From Telmatactis stephensoni (Eukaryota > Cnidaria > Anthozoa > Actiniaria > Isophelliidae), in contig JALIZF010001799.1 in NCBI GenBank assembly GCA_029948255.1, forward strand, positions 671,001 through 735,000: DNA of 64,000 bases, written 5' to 3'. The translations under genes and the position numbers were made by a program. A model generated the notes under the pieces. That model was given only the letters and a program-made list of their open reading frames with translations, made no database searches and had not been told where the DNA came from. This document shows positions 1 through 12,700 of this stretch, piece by piece. Each line of letters starts with the position of its first letter. Within the stretch, counting starts at the first letter, position 1.

Positions 1-139
1 TTAGTTGGTAGTGCAACTGTTGATTGATGTGTCATCTTGTGTTGTTGAACTGTGTTGTTGTTGTTGGGAGTTTCTTTCTTATCATTCTTTGCTCTGCCCT
101 ATAGGGGTAGTCATGCCCGTGAGTTATTGCCTCATAAAC

Positions 140-457
140 ACAGAATAGTCCAGTTATGAGATATGCTTCACCTGCCACATACAAAGGAATAATAATGAAG
201 GGTTCCCTGTGAAAATGACCTAAGTGACTTTTTGATGATTAATTTTTCCAGCATAGGAAAGTTAATTATACCATTTTATACCATTGAAAAAGTATCACCA
301 AAAAGTCACTTAGGCCATTTTCACTCTGAACCCTTCATTATTGGAATAAGGCTACTGTACATAACGTTTTGCCTCATTACAAATGATTTATCTTCATGTA
401 CAATAGCCTTGTCTTGATTCCTTTGTATGTCACAAATGAAGTATATTATGAACTCAG
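140..457. mobile_element. MITE with a second MITE nested inside
   Basis: Outer inverted repeats: GAGATATGCTTCACCTGC with CACATACAAAGGAAT on the left, inverse near 415-457. Nested within is a palindromic element (about 196-340) with termini GAAGGGTTC and CCTAAGTGACTTTTTG. The inner family recurs at 3511-3650, 9257-9360 and 11064-11096. Confidence 0.65.
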
Positions 458-460
458 CTA

Positions 461-641
461 CTGAAGGGATGACCAAGAAAACAGCTTAAGTGACCTTTTC
501 TGATGATTTTCAAAATTTTCTTAGATGGTCTAAATGGGTTAATCAAATGAATAGATATTCCTATCCCAAAATATCAATAATAATGCTATTTCCAATTTAT
601 CAAAAGTCACTTTAGGCCTTTTTTATTGGCATCCCTTCAAT
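461..641. mobile_element. MITE abutting the last exon
   Basis: Inverted termini GAAGGGATG plus TAAGTGACCTTTT, related to the GAAGGGTTC family. Its right end lies 14 bp from the TGA of the exon at 655-760; the longer alternative frame in that exon would read into this element, so the KKKAKKKV ending is preferred. Confidence 0.6.
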
Positions 642-654
642 ATCTAATAAAAGT

Positions 655-3600
655 TCAAACCTTCTTCTTGGCTTTTTTCTTGTTTTTCTCTTTACGTGTT
701 GTTGTCCTTGCAGAAGATGTTTTATTTTCTTCCTTACTTGGTGCTCCTTCCATGACAGGACTAAGAAGCAGACATGTAATTTCAATAACTGATCATGAAG
801 AGATCCATGCAAAAACAGAGTAAGTCAGCTTTGATCAAACATTGACTTCTCCTTTAGAATTGGAAAATTTCCAAGGAGAACCTAGGATTTGATCAGTAAT
901 CACTTTCTGATTTCTGCAGGGATCACATTACAGCAGTTTTTGCATGACTGTGAAAATGGCAGGGTCATGGCAGTGGTGGATCAAGGGAGGTCAGAGGGGT
1001 CCACGGAACCCCCCTCAAAGGTTTTAACTAAAGCCATTTTTTGTCAAACATCGACCAAAGAATAAAGTATTATACACAGCTGGGTTTAAGAAATGGAACT
1101 CCCCTTTGAAACATCCTGGATCCGCTACTGCATAGCATTTGACAGTTACAAAAGGAATTGACATGGCGTAGTCTGGTTCATACTCTTAACAACTGCTCTA
1201 AGCAACAGTGCAGGGACATAAAATGAAGATGAGTTTAAGGAAGAAATCTTTTGTGTGAGAGCAAAAGTCTGTTCCAGCCCTGTTGTCACTTGATATTATG
1301 CATCAGACTGCAGGGACAAAACATTTTTGTCACCCTACAATACATTACAGTGCTAGTGTAACCTGTTAGCAGGAGATACACCTATTTCAATAAAGGTTGT
1401 CATACGAGAGGCCTAAAGCCCTCCTGACTAGACTGAAAAGGAATATGGGTAAAACTTTACCCGCTTTTCAGCTTTGGTCTTAATTTCAGCATGGCAACAA
1501 ATGAAGTTCTCATCTATAAGGTGAGGACAAACTAGATTTGAATTGTTATGTGGATATTTGTGTGGTTTTATAATTAACGTTATTAAACTTTACCCATGAT
1601 TTCTTTCAGGTGAGTTACATAGGCTTAAACTTTTTGTCCAACAACGTTTATTGAAATTGGTTTATCTCATGAAGCCAGGTCAAATAAACACATTAATGTT
1701 TTAGTTTAATTAAAAAGAAAGCTGTAATACCTTTCAATTTTGTCTGTATTTTTCTTTTTCAAGCTTTCTTTTGAATGCTGTAACAAAACATTTTAGAAAA
1801 ATGCTACTTGAATGAAAGGATAAATAAGTGCTATTAATAACGTGACCAGTACCTCAAGCTTTTTCTCTTCAAGTTTTTTCTTGGTTTCAATTTCTTCAGC
1901 AATCCTAGATATCTCCTGAAAGATTAAAGATATATGTGACTAAATAAAATTTAGGAAAATGAAAATCAAGCTATGCTAGCCAGCTATCTCTTGCTTGAAT
2001 GTGTGGGGTGACCAAAGCCATATATACAGGACCCTCACATGTGGTCATTGGTAGATCATGGCAGATCTATGGCTTGTTTGATCAACGCAGCCCGAGGGTA
2101 CTCCTGTATAAAATCGGCATCTCCAATAATTTATGCATACCTTTTAGGGTCATTTTCAAAACTCTCTGTCGAGCACCCCTACCACTTTTGTAAGGGAGTA
2201 CCCCCTCCCCGGCCACCTCTCCCCAGGGCACTGCAGCTTAATTTTTTTAACCCCAACCTCCTCCCCTTGGTTCAAATGGTTAGGCAAGTATATCCTTTCC
2301 ACTTATAAATTAATGTGACAGGTGCTAGGTGGTAGACTGTGAATAGTAACCATCTTATCACCAGGGGCAGGTGCACTAGAGCACCTAAGACCAACCTTAT
2401 CGTCAATGAATTTAATTATTAATAAGGGCATTTAAATCTGAGGGTGCATGTACATGCAGACAGCTGTACTAAAAATGATGAATTAAAAGGTAAAAGGTAA
2501 AGCTCTGTATTTAACGTCGGAAGTTCCTTTAGCTACAAGCAACGCTATAAGCTAGTCTCCCAGGAAGCCGACGGTTCGCTCATTCTACCCCCCTCTTTCC
2601 ATCAGTGCTCCATTTTAAGGGTATTTAAAGCTAATTAAAGCTACATGGAAAGGAAAGAAGTCGAAACAAGGATGTGAGATCTGGGGATCGAACTAGGGAC
2701 CTCTCGCACCGAAGGCCAGGCACTAACCAACTGTGCCATCCTTGCTCCATAGGATAAATTACCTTTTGTCTTTTCCATTCTTCTGCCTTTAGCTGCTTAT
2801 TAGACTTTGCTTTTGGCTAAAATCATACAAACAAGAAATTTCAAGCAACATGTAGTAATCTGTATGGACCCTCTTTTATTATTCAAAAGTTCACATTTGA
2901 GTTAAAAGCACATTTTTGATTGTCCAATGATTTAATATTTGATTCCACGAACTAACCTTATGTGCATTTATCTTGATTTCCTTTTTCTCCTTGCTCTTGT
3001 TTTTTGACTATAAAACAAATCAATTAACTCTAAGATAATAGTCGTGTTATGATTGCCCAAATAACAAGATTAGTGTGCTATTATATGTGAACATGAATGG
3101 TTTCAATTTTTTTGTAATAAATAAAATAGGACTCTTGCCCACTGTGCTATGTTGTCGACTCGACAACATCAACAAAGTGATGCTTTTTTGACAACCACAC
3201 ACATCACACTCATTAAACATACTAAAAGGAAATAATCTATGTAATAAAAAAGTCTAAAAGTCTTATAGAACACTTGGCAATTGATGAGAAACTCAAAAAG
3301 TGTTGACTTATCATCATACTTACTTCACAAAAAATTTTCTTGTTGTATTCCCTTTGCTCCTTCAAAGAATCAAATTTCACAAAACTCTCCATCTATAACA
3401 AGCAATATAGTTTACATGTATGTTTATAATAAAAAATAAATTTAAATTGTCACAGATAAATGTAAGTTATTCTAGAGGTCACAACTGTACCAACTATTCA
3501 ATTGAAGCGTTCAAAGTAAAAACGGCCTAAGTGACTTTTTTATGTTATTTTTTCAAAGGTATAAAATGGTATAATTGACTTTCCTATGCTGGAAAAATTC

Positions 3601-4482
3601 ATCTCAGGAAGTCACTTAGGTCATTTTCACAGGGAACCCTTCAATTATCTACTGCAAACCCTCAACCCTGATAAAAGGAATGTAATAATAATAATAATAA
3701 TAACTTTATTTAATGAGGGTAGCACTTGACAGATACATAGTACTGATGAACTTGTGGCCCTCAAAAAAAATAAATAAATAAAAATAATAAATATATATAT
3801 AACAAAAAGATAAATATAGATATCGATAGATAATAAAATAATATAGATATATATATAATATGAAATTAAGAATTATTGATAAAATATATATCTAACTTAA
3901 AAAGCAATTTAGTCTTATCAATGAATATGATTTTGTCTTTCAAGAGACAATTGGTCTAATCAATAACAATTTGGTTTTAAAAAATGACAATTTGGTGTAA
4001 TTGCTGAATATGATTTCAACTATAAAAGTTTAGACAGTACTGGTACTTCCAGTCACTATAGAGCCTGAAACAAGCATGCCATGGTTAAATTGTAAATTTA
4101 CCTACCTCCTCTTCAGTAAATGTTTCCTCTTTTTCCCTGTACTTCTAGGGAAGCAATGAGTTTGCAGTCAGGATTTATATTACAGATAGTGAACATAAAA
4201 AGGAATGAAGCTACAAATGAATGAAAGTGGAGGAATGACAACAAATGCCAATGGAAGAGCATTTTTCATTTGAGTGTGAAATAAACCCCACTGTGATTTG
4301 ACTGTGTCAAAATTCCTGCATTGAATAATAAATTGTTGTACTGCTTTCACATTCTTACAGAAAATGCTATACTAAAAAAAGTGATAAATATGTAAAAAGG
4401 ACAATAGAAACACAAGCTTGGTCTTTGACTTACTCTGGAATATTCTGATTCATCATCATCTTCCCAACCACATTTGCAACAT
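655..4482 (-). CDS. Lys/Glu-rich coding exons, 3' part of the J-domain gene or a separate gene
   Basis: Six exons join in phase: 4434-4482 (CCKCGWEDDDESEYSR), 4106-4144 (KYREKEETFTEEE), 3324-3392 (MESFVKFDSLKEQREYNKK...), 2957-3007, 2763-2816 and 1853-1915 (EISRIAEEIETKKKLEEKK). All have plausible GT donors and AG acceptors and stay open in one frame. A last exon at 655-760 encodes a basic tail ending KNKKKAKKKV and a TGA, but it needs a phase-2 partner while exon 1853-1915 ends in phase 0, so a small exon between them is probably missed. The product is highly charged and largely helical, probably coiled coil. The first exon here needs a phase-2 donor and does not fit the phase-1 end of the exon at 6721, so continuity with the J-domain gene is suggested only by strand and position. 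No family recognised. Confidence 0.55.
970..1131. mobile_element. short MITE
   Basis: Imperfect terminal inverted repeats GCAGTGGTGGATCAAGGG and TCCTGGATCCGCTACTGC. Intronic. A related form with GGGCGGATT termini is at 12003-12148. Confidence 0.55.
1390..1630. repeat. dispersed repeat, copy 1 (copy 2 at 21110-21325)
   Basis: About 230 bp shared in the same orientation with 21110-21325, including TTTTCAGCTTTGGTCTT, AAACTAGATTTGAATTGT and CCCATGATT(T/C)CTTTCAGG. No frame is conserved between the copies, so an interspersed repeat rather than a gene. Confidence 0.6.
2485..2757 (-). mobile_element. tRNA-derived SINE-like element
   Basis: On the minus strand 2757-2690 resembles a tRNA gene promoter: A-box GGCACAGTTGGTTAGTGCC and B-box AGTTCGATCCC about 30 bp apart, followed by a ~200-bp non-tRNA body ending in an AAAGGT-rich tail. 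Sits in the intron just before the exon at 2763, whose donor it nearly touches. Confidence 0.6.
3511..3650. mobile_element. MITE, GAAGGGTTC family
   Basis: Arms CCTAAGTGACTTTTT and its inverse plus the central GGTATAAAATGGTATAATT seen in the copy at 196-340. Confidence 0.6.
3685..3776 (-). mobile_element. LINE 3'-end fragment
   Basis: Read on the minus strand: GAGGGCCACAAGTTCATC, a short UTR, then TTAAATAAAG and ATT repeats, typical of a truncated CR1-like LINE 3' end. The AT-rich stretch to about 3870 may be its degenerate flank. Confidence 0.55.
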
Positions 4483-4511
4483 CTACAGACAGACAACAAC
4501 AAAATCATATA

Positions 4512-4750
4512 AGAGTGATTTAGCAAACACAACATGACGTTAACGAGGACGCTGCAATCACTGACAAATTTTGTTGGAAACGACTGTTGACGTTGACAAT
4601 GTCAAGAAGAGGACGTGAATACAAGTGAGATGGCATATCCTGAATGTGGCATTGCGACGTTGTCACGGTAGTCACACAACAAATGAATGTGATAAATTTG
4701 TCATCCAATGTCCTGTTTTAGCGTGGTGTCGTGTTTGCTAAATCACTCTA
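4512..4750. mobile_element. MITE beside the exon at 4434-4482
   Basis: Terminal inverted repeats AGAGTGATTTAGCAAACAC; ~240 bp, non-coding. It starts only 30 bp upstream of the CCKCGW exon acceptor. Confidence 0.7.
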
Positions 4751-5029
4751 ATGTCATGAAGAGAACTTATTTAAGAATGTTTTGAGCTCATAGTCCAACA
4801 GAGCAGATGATGCGAGTAAATGAGTAGACATGTATACCTAAGTTATTATATACATGTACCCTTGTCGATACGCGTGCTCTGATTGGCTGAAAGCTTTATC
4901 AGAGAATGGAGCACAGTTCTGATGTCAGCAGCACAAGCTCAACCACACAATCATGTGCACCTTCTAAATTTTTGTACAGAGGAAATCGAATTTTTTCCCT
5001 TGAATATTTACTTAAAAATATATAATATA

Positions 5030-5224
5030 ACAAATAGAACAGCTTTTTTTCTGTGCTCTGTTCAATAATACAGCACTTATAAGGAAGTGCCAAGAGCACT
5101 CAAGAAGTGTGGAGAGCACTCACCTATGGCTTGTGCTCTCCTTACACTTCTTTTGTGCGCTCGTCACTTCCTGCATACTGCATTACTGAACGGAGCATGG
5201 AAAAAGCTGTTCTATTTGTTAAGT
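5030..5224. mobile_element. palindromic MITE
   Basis: AACAGCTTTTTTC...GGAAGTG arms mirrored at 5160-5220. Short frames on both strands are reflections of the palindrome. Confidence 0.55.
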
Positions 5225-5244
5225 GTGAACTTTAATGACATATA

Positions 5245-5450
5245 CAACTTAATGTTACTAACTACTAAGCGTGCAGCTAAAGAACACTTATGTCAGCATT
5301 TTTTGCAGGTGGGAATATGAGCCAAAACTGCATAAATTTATTTTTGACTCAGGAATGGTGAGTGCTGGAAAATGAAAACCTACTGGATGGAGACCCGGGA
5401 AAAAACCCTAATTCCTAGTTTACCACAAGTAAGGGGGTAAAAGAAATCCT
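5245..5450 (+). repeat. left arm of a long inverted repeat (right arm 8495-8690)
   Basis: Shares TGCAGGTGGGAATATGAGCC, TTTATTTTTGACTCAGGAAT and GGAGACCCGGGAAAAAA in inverted orientation with 8495-8690. The arms enclose ~3 kb containing the zinc-module exons. 5450-5800 repeats degraded versions of the same GGGAAAATGAAA phrases. Confidence 0.65.
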
Positions 5451-6021
5451 GAGTTGCCGTTTCAAAAACAAAACTTTAGGACTTAGGAGATTCAAAAAAC
5501 AAAACTTTAGGATTCAGTAGGAATCGAGGGCGCGGGAAAATGAAACCCTGTGGGTTGAGAGCCTAAAAAAACTTTATTCCTAGTTTACTATAAGTTAGGC
5601 GAAACGGCACTTTAAGAAAAACACCGTTCAGTAGGGCACGATTTTTAAAGCCCCCTAAAAAACAAATTCCTAGATCACTGCCAAGTTTGTCAGGCAAACA
5701 AAAAGATTTTGAGCTGGGTTTCAAAAACTTTTGGGCCTGGGAATCGAGGGCGCATGAAAAAAATCTATCGGGTGAAGACCCAGTAAAAAAGCACTAATTC
5801 TATAGCTGTACTTTAACAAAACTATTCTGTAAGCTGAGTGCGATTTTAATTAGTATAGGAAATAATATGGTTATGAGTGCAATTTAGAATAAATTTGCAC
5901 GAGTGAGTTTTCAAAGAGTTCAAAATTGCACGAGCCCGTAGGGCGAGTGCAATTTGTGCTCTTTGAAAACTCACGAGTCAAATTTATTCTAAATTGCACG
6001 AGTAAACCATATTATTTCCTT

Positions 6022-6433
6022 TTAATAATATACATGCAAAAATTCGAGCAATATTTTCAAGTTTTCTGTAGCTTTTCAGTTGAAAAATCAGGTTAGCGCG
6101 CGCCTAGTGTTCGAATGTCGTCACCAAGCGCGCGCTCAAGAGAAAAATTCAAAACTTTTCACCCGAAACTTGGGCACTTTTTGACATTTTTCTTGCATAT
6201 TTTCGACAATTTTGGAAACAAATCCCACTAAAAGTGTTTTATAAATATTTTCATTGATGAATAAAAAGAAGAATTTGACGTTTAAGTGCATTTTGACTGT
6301 TTTCTGCCAAAATAAATTTGCACTAAATTTCCTTTTTTGGCACTAAATTTCCTTTTTTCTGCACTAAATTTCCTCGAAACAGCACTGCTCTTAGCCAATC
6401 AGCATCGAGAAATTTTTGCATGTATATTATTAA
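6022..6433. mobile_element. MITE, ~410 bp
   Basis: Termini TTAATAATATACATGCAAAA and the inverse at 6414-6433. Contains GCGCGCGC and a triplicated GCACTAAATTTCC block. A separate hairpin (about 5855-6020, TTTAGAATAAATTTGCACGAG arms) abuts it. Confidence 0.6.
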
Positions 6434-6720
6434 GTACGGAACGCAGTGTATAGTTAACTTAGTTGACATGGAACGCAAACGTTTGCGCAAGAACACAAAA
6501 GATGTACACAACAACCTTTCTGACAGTCTAAAAGAATACACAAGTAGAACTTCATTGCTTTTTTAATTACAAAAAATCAGTAACAACATTTTTTTTTCAA
6601 TTGTGTTTTTCTTTTTTCAACATTTGCTTCAATGTTTCAATCTGAAAACCAAATAAAATGTTGATGAGGAATAGAACAATTTTAATGAAACTGCATTTGA
6701 TGACCAAAATATATATTTAC

Positions 6721-9700
6721 CTTTCTTCTCTCCCCTATCTAGCTGAACCGCCGCTTCTTTCAATGCGGTCAGTGTCGAGGGGTGAATATTTTCACCCCCG
6801 ACACGATTGCTATTGCCTTTACTTCAGCCCTAAAAATGGAGAAAAAAGAAACCAAATCATTGATTTGAAATATTACGAGCCAAGTACTAAGTACAGAGTT
6901 ACTCACCAACATTCGTATACTGGACATAGTCCAAACTCATGGCCAAGCACTGAGCATGACGAACATGCCCTGTGCTGGCATGGAAGCATTATGTGTCTGC
7001 CATTACCTTTCTTTTTGCACACAAGACAACCTAAGAAGATGTTGGTAACATTTAGTAGATATCGCATAGAAAGGTGCAAGCACATACTTGTACTTACCGC
7101 TTTGCTCCATATTGTCAGCAGTGTGCACAGTTCTCAGAGGGCGGAAATTATTTATAGGCGACGCCTGCCTGTTTGTTAGAGAACTTAGTTATTATGGCAT
7201 GTCTTTGTGAAATTAAGCGTGTTTTTGCCTACCTTAACAAATATGGCATGTTCATTCAATAGCTGCGTGGAACACCAACGTAATGAGTTTTGAACTCATA
7301 ACAGTTTACTGTTGATCTGATCACAGATAAGTACTTTCTTTTCATTTCGTATTCGATTATTAGCATTCCTTTAGTGTACTGATGAAAACTTTAATTACAA
7401 AATCCACCACCAAAATCGTGAGATACTGAAAACGACAATCCGTTGAATATCCGAACCTTTCAAATCTTTACATATGCAGGCTTCATTCATGTTTTCTGCT
7501 CTTTTATCGAAAAGGTTAACGAAAGAGATAATTTTTCTGAACAGCATTTAACAAATATGCCAGCATGTGCTTGTACACATTGGTTACTGTGAACATTAGT
7601 GGCGTAGTTTAATTTTGGTTCAGGGATGATGGCACATTGAAAAGTTTAATTTCATCAAACCTAATTAGTAACGGCTCATCCAAGAGATTTGACTCCCATC
7701 GTCACCACACCTTTGGTAAACAGTGTACGATTGATAAGAAATTTCTTTGACGCAGATGATTCACTTTTGCGCTCGTATTCTTAGACTGTTACTCCTCTTA
7801 TGAAACAGCTTCATTGGCTTCCTGTCAAGTACCGTATAGTTTTCAAGATTTTGGTCATTACTTATAAAGCTCTCAGTGGATTTGCACCTGTTTACATCGT
7901 GGATTTATTGGAAAGATATACTCCTGCATGCTCCTTACGTTCCTCAAACCAGTTACTGCTCAAGGTTCCAAGTACTAACACTGTTACTTATGGAGACCGG
8001 GCCTTCAGCATCGCCGCCCCTAAATTGTGGAACTCTGTGCCTTATGAAATAAGATCAAGTGAAAGCTTGAACAAGTTCAAATCTAAATTGAAAACATATT
8101 TGTTTTGCTTAGCATATAACTGACTTCATTAGTGACTTTGTCATGGCTTAGGTTTTTATATATATATTTTTTCTTTTTTCCTTTTTATCGCCTTGGCAAA
8201 ATTGATTAATTTTCTTTCTTTTTAATTTTTAATATAAATTACTTTGACAGATCGAGTAAATTTTTTGTAATATGTAAAGCGCCTTATAGCCTGGTATAAG
8301 GCGCTTCAGAAATCTAAATTATTATTATTATATTATTTATTATTATTTAATTCGGGTTCTCACAAACCGGACATCGACAAACAGGGCTAAAATGAGTGCA
8401 GAAAAAGAAAATGCCAACGAGAAACTTAAGCTACAAATGGAAGAACACCCGCAGCTTATATCCTTCTTCAAAACTACATAGAATCGGGTGGTGATGATCT
8501 TACTTGTGGTAAACTAGGAATTAGGTTTTTTTCCCGGGTCTCCATCCAATAGGTTTTCATTTTCCCGCACTCGCCATTCCTGAGTCAAAAATAAATTTAT
8601 GCATGCAGTTTGGGCTCATATTCCCACCTGCAAAAAATGCTGACGTAAGTGTTCTATAGCTGCACACTTAGTAGTTTACTATTTTTAGTGACTACTAAGG
8701 GCCTGATTATATGAACTGGGCTGGCTCAGCTAAGTGGGCTGGCTTCTTTTGTTTTCTTTACTTTCTCTACTTATATGTAGTTATAAATGATGATTTTTGC
8801 TATTGTACAAGAATACCCAAGAATAAGAATTTTAGCAAGTACAAAATTTAACGATTTTGAGGAACTCACTAAAATTTGCTAAATTATGTTGTTGCTAAAA
8901 ATAGTAAAATAAAGGTATGTTATTCTGTAAAACTATATTAACAGCTAATTGTTTTGGTAACTTTGTTACCCATAAATATGCCTATGGTGTCCTTCGGGAA
9001 TAGATTTAAGACTATGAATGATTAAAATTGTGTGAGACTGACTTTTCACATGGTCATTTCTACACCCCTGACTTTCTATCTTGTACACTGCACGATGCCT
9101 ATAACAGTTTACAATTGCCACAGTTTTAACCCATTCACTTTTACATCTAGGAGGTATGCTTACCTACAGTGTCTACACCCTGTATGGTCTGAAAAGTGAT
9201 ACAGTGACATACATTATACCATATGGAATAACAACAAACTTACAAAGTAGAGAACATATGAAGGGTTCCATGTGAAAATGGCCTCTAGTAAGTGACTTTC
9301 TTGATGAATTTTGTTCAATGGTATAAAATGATATAATAATATGAACTTTCCTATCCTGAATCAATCCGCCAATGGCGAAGTAACTCGTGGATTGTCCCCC
9401 TTTAGTTAAATTAGTTTAATTTTAGTTAAATAATGAGGTTTTTTTGAAGGCAAAATTATAGATCAATTAAAGCGATACATATTTTTTTAAATGATAGATC
9501 ATTGCTCTCACAAATTTAAACATTAAGTTTGGGCCCACCTGTAAAGCATTTAAAGGAATTTTTAGGGAGTCAGTTGGATAATCATTAATAATATGAGCTA
9601 ATGTAATTTTTTTAGCAAAAAAATAATAGACTTGAGTACGAAAGAACAAAAGAAAAAGATAACGAAGCAAAGAAAAAAGATAAAAAAGAAAAAAATTGTA

Positions 9701-12700
9701 TGTACCACCGGGGAGTCGAACCCACGACCTTTGGAAATCGAGCCAGCAACGAACCGCTTGAGCTAATGAGCAATTCACTGTTTTCAAGATAATATTTTTT
9801 ATATATATTGCTAATTTACGTTTGTAACTTCCTTATGAAAGAAGTTTCTCTATGAACCAAATATCGCTATTAATAAAATAAATTACTCCATAAAAGTACT
9901 CATGATAGCCACCAAACTTAAACTTAATACGCTTTTTTGATGCCGTTTCGGCCAACGGGGCCGTAGCGGTTCGGCACGGCCAGTTGTACTTTTTCGGCAG
10001 GCGGCAGTTCGTACTCCGATATGATTTCGTTCGCTTTTTATTTCAACATTTACTCTCGTGCTGATAGAGCACAAACACTAAATGCTTGGATGGCTCGTTG
10101 ATATTGGACTGGCGACGATTTTTTATTTTGGACTTGCGACAATGTCTGTTGTTTGAAGACAGCGACTCAGCAAAGTCCCGATTGTTTTCACATCCGAGAA
10201 TCGAACAGCTCAACTTGGAGATGACGAATTCCAAGCTGCAGAGGGAGCTGAGAGTAGTTCAGTACAAAATGTGACAAGGAATAAGAAATTATCTATTCAG
10301 ATTTATAGGCATTTTTGACTATCTTCGCGGAGTGTAGACCCGTGTACATGTAGACCACGAGGTATGTCGAGGGTCGACATGTTAAATTGGCTTGTATTAC
10401 CGAGCTGTTTTTACCGAGCTTAGATCGTGTTCCTAAAAATTGTTGCTTTGTACACAAATCTAAAACAGTTACATTACGTTCAAAGCTTCTTGAGGCTGCT
10501 ATACCAGGTTCATATTAAACATGGTATATTTTCGTCTTGAATGATCCTGGGTTTTTACGAAAATTTTGATTCCTGAGCTCATATTTTTAGAAATTTTTGA
10601 TCCCTGATCCTTGGTGGAAAAAACTGAGCTGATCCCTGATCCTGATCCAATGTCCCTGATCCTTGATCCCACCCATTTGATCCCTGAGCCCTAGTCTCTG
10701 ATCCCTGATCCTGGCCATAATTTGGAGCTTGATCCCATATATCATGTTACGAGCCTGCAATATTATTATATTATAACAGAAGTTATCACCGTATCCTATT
10801 ATCGGGAATAGGCCGGAAGTAAAGTTTCACAGACCGGAAGTTTACAGGAAAGTGAGTGAGTGAGTGAGTGAGTGACACAATAGGTTACTACCCTATGTAT
10901 GCAATATTCTAGTTAGACAATAGATATAGATTGAATAGTGCCATTTCATGTTGTCATACACGAAGTACTAAGCTGACTCATTTGCATATTCAACCCCTCA
11001 CAATAACTCATGGATTTGCAATCCACGAGTTAAAAATTAATCTCTGGACGTCCATCAAAAAGTCACTTAGGTCGTTTTCACAGGGAACCCTTCATAATAT
11101 ACTTAAAGTGATATATAAATTGCTAAATTGGTTTGAACATTTTTAAATATACTTGATTTTTTGCTAACTTTGTGTACTTAGGGTCTTCACAGACTAGGAC
11201 ATAGTTATCAATAACTAATTGTTATCGATCGTTGTTATTGATATTAGTTGTTAATGACTATTCCACACACTGGAAAAAAGTAGCTGATGATAACAAACTG
11301 AGCTCATTTGAATTGAGAACAAAGCAATTTTAGTTGTCGATATTTTAGTTAGCGATCACAACTAGTTATTGACAACTATTTCCCCTAGTTTGTGGATTTA
11401 CTATTATAATCTGGATCGATAGGAACTAAAAAGTAATAATATGAGTAATTTCAAACTACATCATGTACACATACTCACATGGAAAATCATCATCATCCAT
11501 AAAATAGAGGAAAAACTGCAGACAGAAAGCACAAAATGTATCAATAATAACAAATTTTACTGATGGCTCATATGGATCTATAATTTGAAAGATTTTGCCA
11601 TCAAATCCAATAGCTTAAAAGAAAAATCAACATAAAATTACAAACATGTTATGCCTAAGGTATGCTTCGCATTTTACTGCAAGGATCGTTTCGCAGCAGT
11701 ACATTTCACATCCATGTAGCTTTTCATGAATGGGTTCTGAAGTTCGTTTGAAGTTCCAAACTTCACATTGTACTTTGAAGCTCACAGTGAACTTTTTTGG
11801 CAAACTTTGAACTTACTTTTAATCTCCATATATGGAAATTCATTAGATAGACATGGAAGATTCCATTTTGGTAATCAAGTTGTGAACTTCTTTAAGAGGA
11901 GAACTGCACCTTGCTTTGTGATGAATCTCATTCTCAGCATATAAACCTTGATTCCAACACTAATGTGCCAGCTTGTGTGGGCATTGTGTGGGCATTAAGC
12001 ATGGGCGGATTTAGGGGAGGGGTGCGCACCCCTTCCTGAGACGGCTTTGAGTCCCTTTTTCTCATTATTTTTCCAAAATATCCTATCAGCAGTTTCCAAT
12101 TTATATGATGGTGCACCCCCTCCTGAAGATAATCCTGGATCCGCCCCTGTTAAGTACATAAGTTCTAAGTTTAATAACTTTATTTATTTCAGGAGGGAAA
12201 ACATCTATATAACTATAGTTAATCATGATATAACTATAGTTAATCATTATGGTTTAAAGTTTGCAGTGAATTTCCCAAATTACAATTTAAACTTCAGGCA
12301 AACAAGCTACAGAACCTACTTGTCAAAAGTTATGCAAAATGCACTATATTATTCATGATGTGTAATGTTTTACATGTACTTCCATCCAGACCTCACCTGT
12401 AACCAGTATTCAAAGTCAGAAAAACAATCCTCCCAGAAGAAGTCATCTTCATCATCCTCTTCTTCAACTTAGACACAAAAAGGCCATGTTAATATACATG
12501 TAAATACTAACTAAACAATAAATCGATGTTGAATAATAATTCCATACTGAATACTAACTTACAAAGATTATTCATTGGCAAAGGACAGACAATGATGAAT
12601 AATTCACAGACAAACAGAAATATTTAGAGCAGCTTTCATGTGACTCATGGCACTGTGGTGGTGCAGCATAATAATACAGTAGAAATTACAAATGTTTCGT

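Noticed and set aside
612..812. 66-codon minus-strand frame ending EGMPIKKA
   Set aside because: It runs from the last exon into a MITE; the shorter Lys-rich frame ending at 655 fits a coding tail better.
6658..7179. 173-codon plus-strand frame
   Set aside because: Antisense to the well-phased zinc-module exons and has no recognisable domain.
9697..9785. Functional tRNA gene
   Set aside because: Promoter boxes resemble a tRNA but acceptor and anticodon stems do not pair properly.
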